Source: Bradyrhizobium sp. CCGUVB4N (lineage in GTDB: Bacteria > Pseudomonadota > Alphaproteobacteria > Rhizobiales > Xanthobacteraceae). From it: 64,000 nt of DNA. The first letter of the stretch is position 1. Each line of letters begins with the position of its first letter. The position numbers and the translations under genes are program-made. Below are positions 38,725 through 47,383 of the stretch, piece by piece. Below the pieces are notes generated by a model. It saw only the letters and a program-made list of their open reading frames with translations, was not told the DNA's origin and ran no database searches. The stretch covers positions 3,224,001 to 3,288,000 of the forward strand of contig NZ_JANADP010000001.1 of assembly GCF_024199945.1 (NCBI RefSeq), written 5' to 3'.

Positions 38725-39465
38725 ATGAAAACAGCCGCAAAACTTGCCATGCCTGCTCCGGACCCCGCCGCCCGCGTCGATGCGCTCCGATGGCCTGAGA
38801 TCACCGCCGAGCTCGACTCCCAGGGTTGCGCCGTCCTGAAAGGCCTGCTGACGCCGGACCAATGCCGGGCCGTCGCCGCGCTCTATCCTGACGACGCGCA
38901 CTTCCGCAGCCGAATCGTGATGGGCCGCCACGGCTTTGGCCGCGGCGAGTACAAATATTTCTCCTACCCGCTGCCCGATCTGATCGCGCAGCTGCGTCCG
39001 GCGCTTTATGCGCATCTGCAGGGCGTTGCTAACAGCTGGAACGAGGCGATGGGGATCGACATCCGCTATCCCACCTCCCATGCCGCCTTCCTCAAGCGCT
39101 GCCACGAGGCGGGGCAGGCGCGGCCGACGCCCTTGCTGCTGCAATATGAGGCCGGCGATTTCAATTGCCTGCATCAGGATCTCTATGGCGAGCACGTGTT
39201 CCCGCTCCAGGTCGCGATCCTGCTGTCCGAGCCCGGTCGCGATTTCAGCGGCGGCGAGTTCGTGCTGACGGAACAACGTCCGCGCATGCAGTCCCGTGCC
39301 GAGGTGGTGCCGCTGGCGCAGGGCGATGCGGTGGCCTTTGCCGTGCATCACCGCCCGGTGCAGGGGACACGCGGCACGTACCGCGTTAACCTGCGCCATG
39401 GCGTCAGCCGGATTCGCTCCGGACAGCGCCACACCGTCGGTGTGATCTTTCATGATGCCAAATGA
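38725..39465 (+). CDS. 2-oxoglutarate/Fe(II) oxygenase (DUF2086 type)
   Basis: This 246-residue double-stranded beta-helix oxygenase has the iron-binding HQDLYGEHVFP (H150, D152), a distal histidine in FAVHHRPV (about H209), and basic residues in TYRVNLRHGVSR for the 2-oxoglutarate carboxylate. It resembles the family annotated as oxygenases acting on damaged nucleic acids, which fits its position 9 bases before alkB. The start is MKTAAKL at 38725; an upstream TTG frame extends 22 codons. Its real substrate is unproven. Confidence 0.87.
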   Translation: MKTAAKLAMPAPDPAARVDALRWPEITAELDSQGCAVLKGLLTPDQCRAVAALYPDDAHFRSRIVMGRHGFGRGEYKYFSYPLPDLIAQLRPALYAHLQGVANSWNEAMGIDIRYPTSHAAFLKRCHEAGQARPTPLLLQYEAGDFNCLHQDLYGEHVFPLQVAILLSEPGRDFSGGEFVLTEQRPRMQSRAEVVPLAQGDAVAFAVHHRPVQGTRGTYRVNLRHGVSRIRSGQRHTVGVIFHDAK

Positions 39466-39474
39466 GCGCAACGA

Positions 39475-40128
39475 TTGACGGCTGATTTGTTCGACAGCGT
39501 CGCTGAAGCACAGCCATCGCGCGAAAAAATCGCGGACGGCGCCGTGCTGCTGCGCGGATTCGTCAAGCCGATCGAGCGCGAGTTGATCGAAGCCGTGCGC
39601 GCCATCGTGGCGCAGTCGCCGTTCCGTCGCATGACCACGCCCGGCGGTCATCTGATGTCGGTCGCCATGACCAATTGCGGCGAGCGCGGCTGGATCACCG
39701 ATCACACCGGCTATCGCTATGATCCCATCGATCCCAAGACCGAGGCGCCGTGGCCGGCAATGCCGCCGGCGCTCCGCGATCTCGCCCGCGGCGCCGCGGA
39801 GCAGGGCGGCTTCCAGAACTTTGCGCCCGATGCCTGTCTCGTCAACTGCTACGAGCCCGGCACGCGGCTGTCGCTGCATCAGGACAAGGACGAGCTGGAT
39901 TATTCGGCGCCCATCGTCTCGGTCTCGCTTGGGCTACCCGCGATCTTCCTGTTCGGCGGCCTGGCGCGCGCCGACAAGCCGCGCCGCTTCCGGCTGGTCC
40001 ATGGCGACGTCGTGGTCTGGGGCGGCCCGTCAAGGCTCGCCTATCACGGCGTGGCGCCGCTCGCGGAAGGCGAACACGCGCTGCTCGGCCGGAAGCGGAT
40101 CAATCTGACCTTTCGCCGGACGCGTTGA
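39475..40128 (+). CDS. alkB: Alpha-ketoglutarate-dependent DNA/RNA demethylase AlkB
   Basis: This 217-residue AlkB removes methyl lesions such as 1-methyladenine and 3-methylcytosine by oxidation. The iron ligands H135, D137 (LSLHQDKDE) and H191 (LAYHGV), and the 2-oxoglutarate-binding arginines R208 and R214 in RINLTFRR, are all in place. They are offset by only four residues from the E. coli enzyme. The start appears to be TTG at 39475, since no in-frame ATG precedes the conserved region. It is in a two-gene unit with the preceding oxygenase and is convergent with the TPP enzyme. Confidence 0.95.
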   Translation: MTADLFDSVAEAQPSREKIADGAVLLRGFVKPIERELIEAVRAIVAQSPFRRMTTPGGHLMSVAMTNCGERGWITDHTGYRYDPIDPKTEAPWPAMPPALRDLARGAAEQGGFQNFAPDACLVNCYEPGTRLSLHQDKDELDYSAPIVSVSLGLPAIFLFGGLARADKPRRFRLVHGDVVVWGGPSRLAYHGVAPLAEGEHALLGRKRINLTFRRTR

Positions 40129-40131
40129 CGT

Positions 40132-41757
40132 TTACGGCTTCGGCGGATGAATGAACGCCCACGGGCTGACTTCCGAATCCCGGGTCACCTCGACCGAGAT
40201 CAGATACGGCCCGCCATGCGCGAGCGCCTTCTCCATGGCCGCCTTGAACTGGTCCGGTGCGGTGACGCGCGCGGACGCGACGCCGAAGGATTCAGCGAGC
40301 TTGACGAAATCCGGATTGACGAGATCGGAGGCCACCACGCGGCCGTCGAACCGTTCGCGCTGGTCGCGGCGGACATTGCCGTAGGCGTTGTTGTTGAACA
40401 CCAGTGTCACGACGCCGATGTTGAACTGCACGGCGGTGGCAAGCTCCTGCACGCCGAACATGAAGCCGCCGTCGCCGGTGATCGCCACCACTGGCTTGTC
40501 GGGGTTGGCGACCTTGGCGCCGAGCGCAGTCGGGAAGCCCGAGCCCAGCGTGCCCTGATAGCCCGAGGTGATGAAGGTGCGCGGCTCGTAGATCGGAAAG
40601 CCGTACCAGGAGGCGAAGCCGAATTGCGACAGCTCGTCGGTCACGATCGCATTCGCCGGCAGCACCTCGCGCAGGATGTTCAGATACGCCATCTGCGGCT
40701 GGATGCGCTGGATGTCTTGTTGTGCAGTCGCGGTGGCCTCCCGGATCGCGGCGCGGCGGCCGGCGGTCTTGCTGTAGCCCGCCTTGCTGACGGCAGCGGC
40801 GAGATCCGCGGTCGCGGCCTTCGCATCGGCGACGATGGCGGTGTCGGAGATGAAGCGCCGCATCTCGACGGGATCGATGTCGATGCGGATGCTCTTCAAC
40901 CCGTCCGGGCGATAGGGCCAGCGCGACATGGTCGGCAGTTCCAGCCGCGTGCCGATGCCGATCATCAGATCGGTCTTCGCCCATAGCTTGTAGGCGGCGG
41001 CCATGGTCAGGCCGAGCTCATGCGCGTTGGAGACGATGCCGCGGCCGCTGCGGAAGGCGACCACAGGCGCATCGATCATCTCGGCGAGCTCGAGGATCTC
41101 CTCGCGTGCGTCGATTGCGCCGCTGCCGACGAAGATCATCGGCGCCTTGCTGGTCCTGATCAGCGCTGCGGCCTGCTTGATCATGTCGGGATCGGGCTGC
41201 GGCGCGGGCAGGGGCTCCAGCACCTGCGCTGCGGCCGTGTCGGCGCGCTGGGTAAAGATGTCCCAGGGCATCTCGACCGAGGCGGGGCCGCGCCGTCCCG
41301 ATGTCATCTCCTGGAAAGCACGCGCCACGGTCGTCGGCGCATTGCCGGGATGTTCGATGCGATCGGCCCATTTCACATAGGTGCGCAAGGTCGCGAGCTG
41401 GTCCGGCATCTCATGCAGATGGCCGCGGCCCTTGCCGAGAAACTGCGTCGGCACCTGGCCCGTCACGCACAGCACCGGCTCGTTGCAGCCATAGGCGGTG
41501 AGCAGCGCCGCGCTGGCGTTGAGGACGCCGGGGCCGGGCACCACGCTGAACACGCCGGGCCTGCCGCTCGCGCGCGCATAGCCGAACGCCATGTAGCCAC
41601 AGGCCTGCTCATGCCGCGCGCCGATCACCTTGAGCTGGGCCTGGTGGAAGGCGTCGAACAGGCCATAGACCTGCGCGCCGGGAAGGCCGAATACGGTATC
41701 GACGCCATGGGCGACGAGCCCGCTTACGATTGCTTCGCCGCCGGTGAGGGTGGTCAT
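40132..41757 (-). CDS. Thiamine pyrophosphate-dependent enzyme (acetolactate synthase-like)
   Basis: This 541-residue enzyme has the three-domain layout of acetolactate synthase and 2-oxoacid decarboxylases. The activating glutamate is E50 (GARHEQACGYMAFGYAR), and the TPP/Mg motif is ITGDGGFMFGVQEL through VFNNNAYGNVRRDQ at about 435-465. It is the last gene of the homoprotocatechuate set on this strand, 25 bases after the FAH-family gene. No small regulatory subunit is adjacent, so a dedicated acetolactate synthase is unlikely. Decarboxylation or ligation of a 2-oxoacid tied to aromatic catabolism is inferred. Confidence 0.87.
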   Translation of the reverse strand: MTTLTGGEAIVSGLVAHGVDTVFGLPGAQVYGLFDAFHQAQLKVIGARHEQACGYMAFGYARASGRPGVFSVVPGPGVLNASAALLTAYGCNEPVLCVTGQVPTQFLGKGRGHLHEMPDQLATLRTYVKWADRIEHPGNAPTTVARAFQEMTSGRRGPASVEMPWDIFTQRADTAAAQVLEPLPAPQPDPDMIKQAAALIRTSKAPMIFVGSGAIDAREEILELAEMIDAPVVAFRSGRGIVSNAHELGLTMAAAYKLWAKTDLMIGIGTRLELPTMSRWPYRPDGLKSIRIDIDPVEMRRFISDTAIVADAKAATADLAAAVSKAGYSKTAGRRAAIREATATAQQDIQRIQPQMAYLNILREVLPANAIVTDELSQFGFASWYGFPIYEPRTFITSGYQGTLGSGFPTALGAKVANPDKPVVAITGDGGFMFGVQELATAVQFNIGVVTLVFNNNAYGNVRRDQRERFDGRVVASDLVNPDFVKLAESFGVASARVTAPDQFKAAMEKALAHGGPYLISVEVTRDSEVSPWAFIHPPKP

Positions 41758-41782
41758 TGCATCATTCCATTCGAGTTGTTGG

Positions 41783-42652
41783 TCAGGCTTCGTCGACGAC
41801 GCCGTTGCGTAAGGATCCGATGCCCTCGGCCGCGACCTCGATGATGTCGCCGGGCTTCAGGTATCGCGGCGGATCGAACCGCGCGCCGGCGCCGGTCGGC
41901 GTGCCCGTGACGATGATATCGCCGGGGACCAGCGTCGCGAAGGTCGAGATATAGCTGATGAGGTAGCGGAACGGGAACATCAGGCGGCTGGTGCGGTCGT
42001 CTTGCCGCAGCTCTCCGTTGACATGCGTGGTGAGACGAATGTCGGCAATCTGTGCTTCCCGGGTGTAGGGCACGAGCCACGGTCCGAGGCTGCCGCTGGA
42101 ATCGAAATTCTTGCCCTGTGTGACGTTGAACTTGGCGTGGCGCAGCCAGTCGCGCACCGAGCCCTCGTTGCAGAGCGTCAGCGCGGCAATGTGATCGAGT
42201 GCAGCGCTCTCCTTGATGTGCCGCCCGGGCTTGCCGATCACCAGCACGATCTCGCCTTCGTAGTCGAGCTGCGCGGATGCGCGCGGGCGCACCAGCGGCG
42301 TGTCGTGGCCCACGAAGGAGCGGGGCGAGCGCATGAACATGCTCGGATATTTCGGCGCCTCCTGGCCGTCCTTGTACTCGGCATTGCGGTCGGGATAGTT
42401 GACGCCGATGCAGATGATTTTCTCCGGCGCGGGCACCGGCGGCAGCCATGTGATCTCGCCGAGTGCGTGAATCGGCGTGCGGCCCGCGGCCTCTTCGGCA
42501 AGGCTCACGAGCTTGCCGGCTGCGATGACCTCACGCAACGTCGGATAGTCTTTTGCGTAGCGCGCGGAGAGATCGACGATGCCGCCCTCGAGGACAGCGC
42601 CGTAGCGGCTTTCACCCTTGACGGAATAGGTGGCGAGGCGAGGGAGTTTCAT
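41783..42652 (-). CDS. Fumarylacetoacetate hydrolase-family protein (HpaG-like candidate)
   Basis: This 289-residue protein of the FAH superfamily has PEKIICIGVNYPDRNAEYK, the metal-binding LDYEGEIVLVIGKPGRHI and GDIIVTGTPTGAGARFDPPR. In the homoprotocatechuate pathway an enzyme of this fold (HpaG) decarboxylates 5-oxopent-3-ene-1,2,5-tricarboxylate and isomerises the product. The position, 3 bases downstream of hpaD in the operon, makes this the likely role. It has one FAH domain, so the bifunctional two-domain form is absent. Other FAH activities (acylpyruvase type) cannot be excluded. Confidence 0.87.
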   Translation of the reverse strand: MKLPRLATYSVKGESRYGAVLEGGIVDLSARYAKDYPTLREVIAAGKLVSLAEEAAGRTPIHALGEITWLPPVPAPEKIICIGVNYPDRNAEYKDGQEAPKYPSMFMRSPRSFVGHDTPLVRPRASAQLDYEGEIVLVIGKPGRHIKESAALDHIAALTLCNEGSVRDWLRHAKFNVTQGKNFDSSGSLGPWLVPYTREAQIADIRLTTHVNGELRQDDRTSRLMFPFRYLISYISTFATLVPGDIIVTGTPTGAGARFDPPRYLKPGDIIEVAAEGIGSLRNGVVDEA

Positions 42653-42655
42653 GAC

Positions 42656-43639
42656 TTAATCCGCCACCAGCACGTCGGCCACGAACTTCGGCTCACGCAC
42701 GGCCTGCCCCGAGAACGGCGAGCCCTGCTCGAACCAGGAGCGCGGCGCGGGCGCGCCCCATAATGTCTGGCGGCGCGGATCGCGCAGCGACCAGCGTAGC
42801 GGCTCGTGGTCGTGATCGCCCGTAAAATAGTCGCTGGTGTAGAGCTCCAGCCGATGGCCGTCGGGGTCGCGCACGTAGAGGAAGAACGCGTTCGAGATGC
42901 CGTGGCGGCCGGGGCCGCGCTCGATGTTCTTCACGAAGCCCGCGGAGGCCATGACGTCGCAGAGATGGATGATGTTCATCGCTGTCGGCGTCCAGTAGGC
43001 GAAGTGGTGAAGGCGAGGGCCCTTGCCGTTGGTGATCGCGAAATCGTGGACATTGCCCTTGCGATGCATCCAGGCGGCCGCGATGCGCCCCTGCGGACCG
43101 TCCTCCTCGGCGTATTCGGTGAGACGGAAGCCGAGCCGCGCGTAGAAGTCGACGGTGTCCTGCACTTCGGCGGCGAAGACGTTGAAATGATCGAGCCGCT
43201 GCGGATGGCAACCCTTGTAGAGATCGAAACGGCGCAAGAGATGCGGCCGCCGGTCCATCGACGCATAGAGCTCGATCTGGAAGCCGAAGGGATCGGTGAA
43301 TTGCAGCGTGCGGCCCTGGAACGGCTGATCGGCGAAGGCGTAGGCGAGGCCGTTCTCGGACAGGAACTTGGCAGCCTTGTCGAGATCGCCGTCATTGCCG
43401 ACCTTGAAGCCGAGCCTGTTACAGGCGGGCACGGCGGCTTTGCGCAGCACCAGCGAGTGATGCTGATGCTCTTCGGCGGCGCGCAGGTAAACAACCTTGT
43501 CGTCGGCGTCCTCGACATGCAGGCCGACAACGGTCTCGTAGAACGCGCGGCTCAGCTTCAGATCGGTCACGTCGAGCACGACGTGGCTGGAGCGGATGAT
43601 GTTGAACGGCGGCTCGAAGATGTGTTGCGGTACGGGCAT
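42656..43639 (-). CDS. hpaD: 3,4-dihydroxyphenylacetate 2,3-dioxygenase (extradiol, VOC type)
   Basis: This 327-residue two-domain extradiol dioxygenase cleaves homoprotocatechuate at the 2,3 bond. The metal ligands match the Brevibacterium enzyme's pattern: H151 in LDHFNVFAAEV, H211 in RLHHFAYWTPT and E265 in HRLELYTSDY, each within four residues of the known positions. The N-terminal half is the non-metal VOC repeat. The start at 43639 is preferred, behind GGGGAAACGC; a TTG ten codons upstream exists. The neighbours hpaE, hpaF and hpaH confirm the pathway. Confidence 0.93.
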   Translation of the reverse strand: MPVPQHIFEPPFNIIRSSHVVLDVTDLKLSRAFYETVVGLHVEDADDKVVYLRAAEEHQHHSLVLRKAAVPACNRLGFKVGNDGDLDKAAKFLSENGLAYAFADQPFQGRTLQFTDPFGFQIELYASMDRRPHLLRRFDLYKGCHPQRLDHFNVFAAEVQDTVDFYARLGFRLTEYAEEDGPQGRIAAAWMHRKGNVHDFAITNGKGPRLHHFAYWTPTAMNIIHLCDVMASAGFVKNIERGPGRHGISNAFFLYVRDPDGHRLELYTSDYFTGDHDHEPLRWSLRDPRRQTLWGAPAPRSWFEQGSPFSGQAVREPKFVADVLVAD

Positions 43640-43665
43640 TGCGTTTCCCCTCGGAACGACGAACG

Positions 43666-45204
43666 TCAAATTCCCAGTTTCTGAATCTTGTGCGTGCCCC
43701 GCGCCAGCGAGACGTGCTTGGTTTCCATGTAGAAGTCGAACGAATAATCGCCGCCGTCGCGGCCGATGCCCGAGGCCTTCATGCCGCCGAACGGCGTCGG
43801 CAGATGGCGGACGTTTTCCGAGTTCAGCCAGATCATGCCGGCCTCCAGCGCATCGGCGACGCGCAGCGCACGGCCGACATCGTTGGTCCAGACATAGCCG
43901 GTGAGGCCATAGCGGATGTCGTTGGCGATCTCGATCGCGTCCGCCTCGTCCTTGAAAGGCAGCACGGTGAGGAAGGGACCGAACACCTCTTCCTGCGCCA
44001 CCCGCATCTTGCCGCTGGCGCCGGTCACCAGCGTCGGCTCGACATAATGTCCGCCGCCCGGGCCGTCATAGGCCTTGCCGCCGACCGCGATGGTCGCGCC
44101 GTCCTGCCGTGCGACGTCGAAGTACGAGCAGACCTTTGCCAGATGCCGCTCGTGGATCAGCGGTCCGATCTCGGTGGCGGGATCGAGGGGATGGCCGACC
44201 TTGAGCGCTTTGACGCGCGCCGTCAGCTTTTCGATGAACTTGTCCGCGATGTTCTGCTGGATCAGCAGGCGGCTCGAGGACGTGCAGCGCTCGCCATTGA
44301 GCGAGTAGATCATGAACACGACCGCATCGAGCGCACGGTCGAGATCGGCGTCGTCGAACACGATCACGGGGTTCTTGCCGCCGAGCTCGAAATGCACGCG
44401 CTTCAGCGTCGGTGCGCCCTGAACCATGATCGCCGATCCCGTCGCGCTTTCGCCGACGAAGCCGATCGCCTTGATTGCGGGATGCTCGGTCAGCGCCTTG
44501 CCGGCCTCTTCGCCAAAGCCATGGACGGTGTTGAGCACGCCGTCGGGCACGCCGGCTTCCTTGACCAGCCGCGCCAGAATGGACGCCGTCACCGGCGACC
44601 ATTCGGCCGGCTTGTGCACGACGGTGCAGCCCGCCGCCAGCGCAGGCGCGATCTTCCAGGTCGAGAGCATGAACGGCGTGTTCCACGGCGTGATCACGCC
44701 GACGGGGCCGATCGGCACGCGCGTCGAGATGTTCCAGTGCTCATCGCTCGGCGTGTTGAGGCCGTCGCGCGCCTCGGCGCATTTGTCGGCGAAGAAGCGG
44801 AAGTTCTCGGCGGCACGGATCGCGGCCTTGGCCATGAAGCGATAGGCCTGGCCGGTGTCGATGCATTCGAGCACGGCGATGTCTTCGGCGTTGTCCTCGA
44901 TCGCATCGGCAACACGATGCAATAGCTTCTTCCGCATCGCGGGGCCCATGTCGCGCCAGGACTTGAAGGCGAGCGCAGCGGCGGTCGCGGCGGCGTCGAT
45001 GTCCTCGGCATTGCCGCGCGCGACGCTTGCGAGCGTGGCGCCATCGACCGGCGACTTCGTCTCAAACCTCTCGCCGGAAATCGAGGGCACGATCTTGCCG
45101 TCGATCATGTGGCCGATGCCGTCGGCGCCGAGCTTCTTCAGCAGCGGCGCGACGCGCTCGCGGTTGGCCTGGAAGACGTCGGCTTTTGGTGTGGGCTTAT
45201 CCAT
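43666..45204 (-). CDS. hpaE: 5-carboxymethyl-2-hydroxymuconate semialdehyde dehydrogenase
   Basis: This 512-residue NAD-dependent aldehyde dehydrogenase has catalytic Glu in VHFELGGKNPVIVF and catalytic Cys in YSLNGERCTSSSRLL, with the Rossmann motif GFVGESATGSAI upstream. It oxidises the ring-cleavage semialdehyde made by HpaD. Identity as HpaE rests on context and on the N-terminus (AP LLKKLGADGIGHMIDGK) resembling that family. The start overlaps the end of hpaF by 8 bases, so the genes are coupled. Confidence 0.92.
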   Translation of the reverse strand: MDKPTPKADVFQANRERVAPLLKKLGADGIGHMIDGKIVPSISGERFETKSPVDGATLASVARGNAEDIDAAATAAALAFKSWRDMGPAMRKKLLHRVADAIEDNAEDIAVLECIDTGQAYRFMAKAAIRAAENFRFFADKCAEARDGLNTPSDEHWNISTRVPIGPVGVITPWNTPFMLSTWKIAPALAAGCTVVHKPAEWSPVTASILARLVKEAGVPDGVLNTVHGFGEEAGKALTEHPAIKAIGFVGESATGSAIMVQGAPTLKRVHFELGGKNPVIVFDDADLDRALDAVVFMIYSLNGERCTSSSRLLIQQNIADKFIEKLTARVKALKVGHPLDPATEIGPLIHERHLAKVCSYFDVARQDGATIAVGGKAYDGPGGGHYVEPTLVTGASGKMRVAQEEVFGPFLTVLPFKDEADAIEIANDIRYGLTGYVWTNDVGRALRVADALEAGMIWLNSENVRHLPTPFGGMKASGIGRDGGDYSFDFYMETKHVSLARGTHKIQKLGI

Positions 45205-45595
45205 GGGCGGCCACCACTTTCAATGCGTCGTGGATGTTGTTGCGCTTCCAGCTGGTGTCCTTGTCGTTGATCTGCATGTCGAACGACAAAGCGAACTTGC
45301 TGGCGGCGAAGACGGGATCGAGATGTTTTGAAAGCGCCTGGAAAACGTGCTCGCCGGCCTTTTGCCGTGTGGCGAGGTCGCGGCCTTCGCCGATGCGCAG
45401 CAGCATGTCGAGGAAGCCGTAATCGTGCTTGTTATCCGCGACTGCGTAATGCTCGCAGCGGATGGCGCGGACGCGGATGCCGCCGAGCGGGAAGATGCCG
45501 GTTTCGACCGCGGCCTTGCGCACCACTTCACAGACGGCGCCGATGTCGAGACGGCTGTCGAGATTGGCCGAATATTCGATCGTGAAATGCGGCAT
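45197..45595 (-). CDS. hpaF: 5-carboxymethyl-2-hydroxymuconate delta-isomerase
   Basis: A small 132-residue tautomerase-superfamily enzyme starts MPHFTIEYSANL. The proline after the initiator Met is the expected catalytic base of this family. It ketonises the HpaE product. DNKHDYGFLDMLLRIGEGR and SFDMQINDKDTSWKRNNIH are family stretches. The start at 45595 is fixed by that N-terminal proline; several longer frames upstream are not supported. It sits 34 bases after hpaH. Confidence 0.93.
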   Translation of the reverse strand: MPHFTIEYSANLDSRLDIGAVCEVVRKAAVETGIFPLGGIRVRAIRCEHYAVADNKHDYGFLDMLLRIGEGRDLATRQKAGEHVFQALSKHLDPVFAASKFALSFDMQINDKDTSWKRNNIHDALKVVAAHG

Positions 45596-45629
45596 GGCGG
45601 TTTCACTCCCTGTGTATTCTTGTTGCTTT

Positions 45630-46436
45630 CTAGGCGAAGTAGCAGCTGACCGAGCCGTAGGCGCCATAATCGGCTTGAATTGTGTCGCCCTTGCGGGTCT
45701 CGATCGGACGGATGAAGGAGCCGGCGAGCACGACCTGGCCGGGCTCCAGCGCGAGCCCCAGCGGCGCGATCTTGTTCGCGAGCCACGCAACCGCGGTCGC
45801 GGGATGATTGAGCACGCCGGCGGCAAGGCCGGTCTCTTCGAGCTGACCGTTCTTGAAGCACAGCGCGCCGATCCAGCGCAGGTCCGCGTCGAGCGGGCGG
45901 ATCGGCCGGCCGCCGAGCACGATGCCGGCATTCGCTGCATTGTCGGCGATGGTGTCGTAGATTTTTCGCGTGGCCTTGGTCTTGGGATCGACGCGCTCGA
46001 TCCGCGTGTCCAGAATCTCCAGCGCCGGCACGACGAAGTCGGTGGCGTTGAGCACGTCGAACATCGTGCAGTCGGGGCCTTCGAGCCGCTTGCTCATGAC
46101 GAAGGCAAGCTCGGCCTCGACGCGCGTCGCGATGAAGCGCTCGGTCGGGACGATCCCGCCATCGGCGAAGAACATGTCGTCGAGCAGCACGCCGGAATCC
46201 GGCTCGTCGATGTTGAGCGCGCTCTGCATCGCCTTCGAGGTCAGGCCGATCTTGTGGCCTTTGACGAGGCGTCCTTCGGCGATCTTGATGTCGACCCACG
46301 CCTTCTGAATCGCGTAGGCATGGGCGATGGTGATGTCGGGGAAGTCCTGCGAGAGCTGCCGGATCTGCACGCGGGTTTTCTCCGCCTGGTGCAGACGGTT
46401 CGCGCAAGCAAGGATATCGTCGTTGGAAAGCGCCAT
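45630..46436 (-). CDS. hpaH: 2-oxo-hept-4-ene-1,7-dioate hydratase
   Basis: This 268-residue member of the 2-hydroxypentadienoate/HpaH hydratase family adds water to make 2,4-dihydroxyhept-2-ene-1,7-dioate, the aldolase substrate. [39 protein letters not shown] and the metal-binding glutamates E107 and E109 ([10 protein letters not shown]) are in place. It is the promoter-proximal gene of the catabolic operon. A 14-base palindrome lies 35 bases upstream of the start, placing it under probable HpaR control. Confidence 0.94.
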   Translation of the reverse strand: MALSNDDILACANRLHQAEKTRVQIRQLSQDFPDITIAHAYAIQKAWVDIKIAEGRLVKGHKIGLTSKAMQSALNIDEPDSGVLLDDMFFADGGIVPTERFIATRVEAELAFVMSKRLEGPDCTMFDVLNATDFVVPALEILDTRIERVDPKTKATRKIYDTIADNAANAGIVLGGRPIRPLDADLRWIGALCFKNGQLEETGLAAGVLNHPATAVAWLANKIAPLGLALEPGQVVLAGSFIRPIETRKGDTIQADYGAYGSVSCYFA

Positions 46437-46470
46437 TGGTGATCGACCAAAATTGTGGTGCCCGGAAATA

Positions 46471-46484
46471 CTTAACATGTTAAG
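46471..46484. promoter_or_regulatory. Probable HpaR (MarR-type) operator
   Basis: The perfect 14-base palindrome CTTAACATGTTAAG lies in the 136-base gap between divergent hpaH and hpaR. It is 35 bases from the hpaH start and 89 from the hpaR start. AT-rich palindromes of this size are typical MarR-family targets. Repression lifted by the aromatic ligand is the expected mode; binding by HpaR is inferred. Confidence 0.75.
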
Positions 46485-46572
46485 TGAATGCGTCAAACAG
46501 AATCTGCCTTGCTGCACTGCAAACGTTTTTCGGTCTGAAGGGGCGGCTTTGAAAGGGCGACGTTGAAAGGTC

Positions 46573-47094
46573 ATGATGGCGAAGAGACCGGCTGATCCTA
46601 CCAACGGAAGTGCGACTGCCGCGCGCCAGGTGCCGATGCGCGACTTCTCGCGCTCGCTGCCGATGTCGCTGCTGCGGGCACGCGAGGCGGTGATGCGGCA
46701 ATTTCGCCCATCGCTGCGCGAGCATGGCCTGACCGAGCAGCAATGGCGCATCCTGCGCGCGCTGGCGTCGATCGAGGCCGCTGAGGTCACGGAACTCGCC
46801 CGCACAGCATTTCTCCTCGGACCGAGCCTGTCGCGCATCCTGCGCGATCTCGAGGCGCGCCATTTGATCGAGCGCAAGACGGCGAAGACGGACCAGCGCC
46901 GCAGCATGGTCTCGATTTCGAAAGAGGGCGTGAAGCTGATGGCCTCCGTCGCGCCGTCGTCGGAAGCGATCTATGCCGAGATCACGCAACGCTTCGGCGC
47001 GCGCAAGCTCGCCGAGTTGCAGGAGATGCTCGGCGAGTTGGAATCGTGCCTCGCTTCCGCGGATGCGCGTGACGAGATCACGGACGATGCGTGA
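46573..47094 (+). CDS. hpaR: Homoprotocatechuate operon repressor, MarR family
   Basis: This 173-residue winged-helix regulator has LPMSLLRAREAVMRQFRPSL and EHGLTEQQWRILRALASIE, the usual dimerisation and N-terminal DNA-binding parts. LSRILRDLEARHLIERKT is the recognition helix and KTDQRRSMVSISKEG the wing. These match HpaR of 4-hydroxyphenylacetate loci. It is divergent from hpaH and should repress it, and possibly itself, through the palindrome between them. ATG at 46573 or 46576 both serve; GAAAGG precedes them. Confidence 0.92.
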   Translation: MMAKRPADPTNGSATAARQVPMRDFSRSLPMSLLRAREAVMRQFRPSLREHGLTEQQWRILRALASIEAAEVTELARTAFLLGPSLSRILRDLEARHLIERKTAKTDQRRSMVSISKEGVKLMASVAPSSEAIYAEITQRFGARKLAELQEMLGELESCLASADARDEITDDA

Positions 47095-47129
47095 CGGCAA
47101 ATTTGCATGATGACGTTCCCGTCACGCAT
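47087..47129. terminator. Inverted repeat at the end of hpaR
   Basis: ATGCGTGACGG (47087-47097, spanning the hpaR stop) pairs exactly with CCGTCACGCAT (47119-47129) across a 21-base loop. A second pair, GCATGATGAC with GTCATCATTGC, lies just downstream. There is no T tract. This may be a transcript end or a regulator site; the rest of the gap to 47383 shows no gene and must hold the transporter promoter. Confidence 0.45.
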
Positions 47130-47383
47130 GACTGTCATCATTGCATAAGTCGTGGGCAGTGCTCGCGACGCGAATTGCGTGAAAAGCCCGGAAAAAGCAG
47201 CTGAGAATAGATCGCCGCCGCAGGTGTTCATCACCATCGGGGCGTGAACTCTCCGTACTTAGTCGATGACGTCTCAATATCAATTTACTCACGCCGGCAG
47301 AATCCGTAAGTAGCATCCGGCTCTGTATTCAGAAGCCAAACAAAGAAGGGCCGACAAGGATGCCCGGCCCCAGGGAGGAATGT

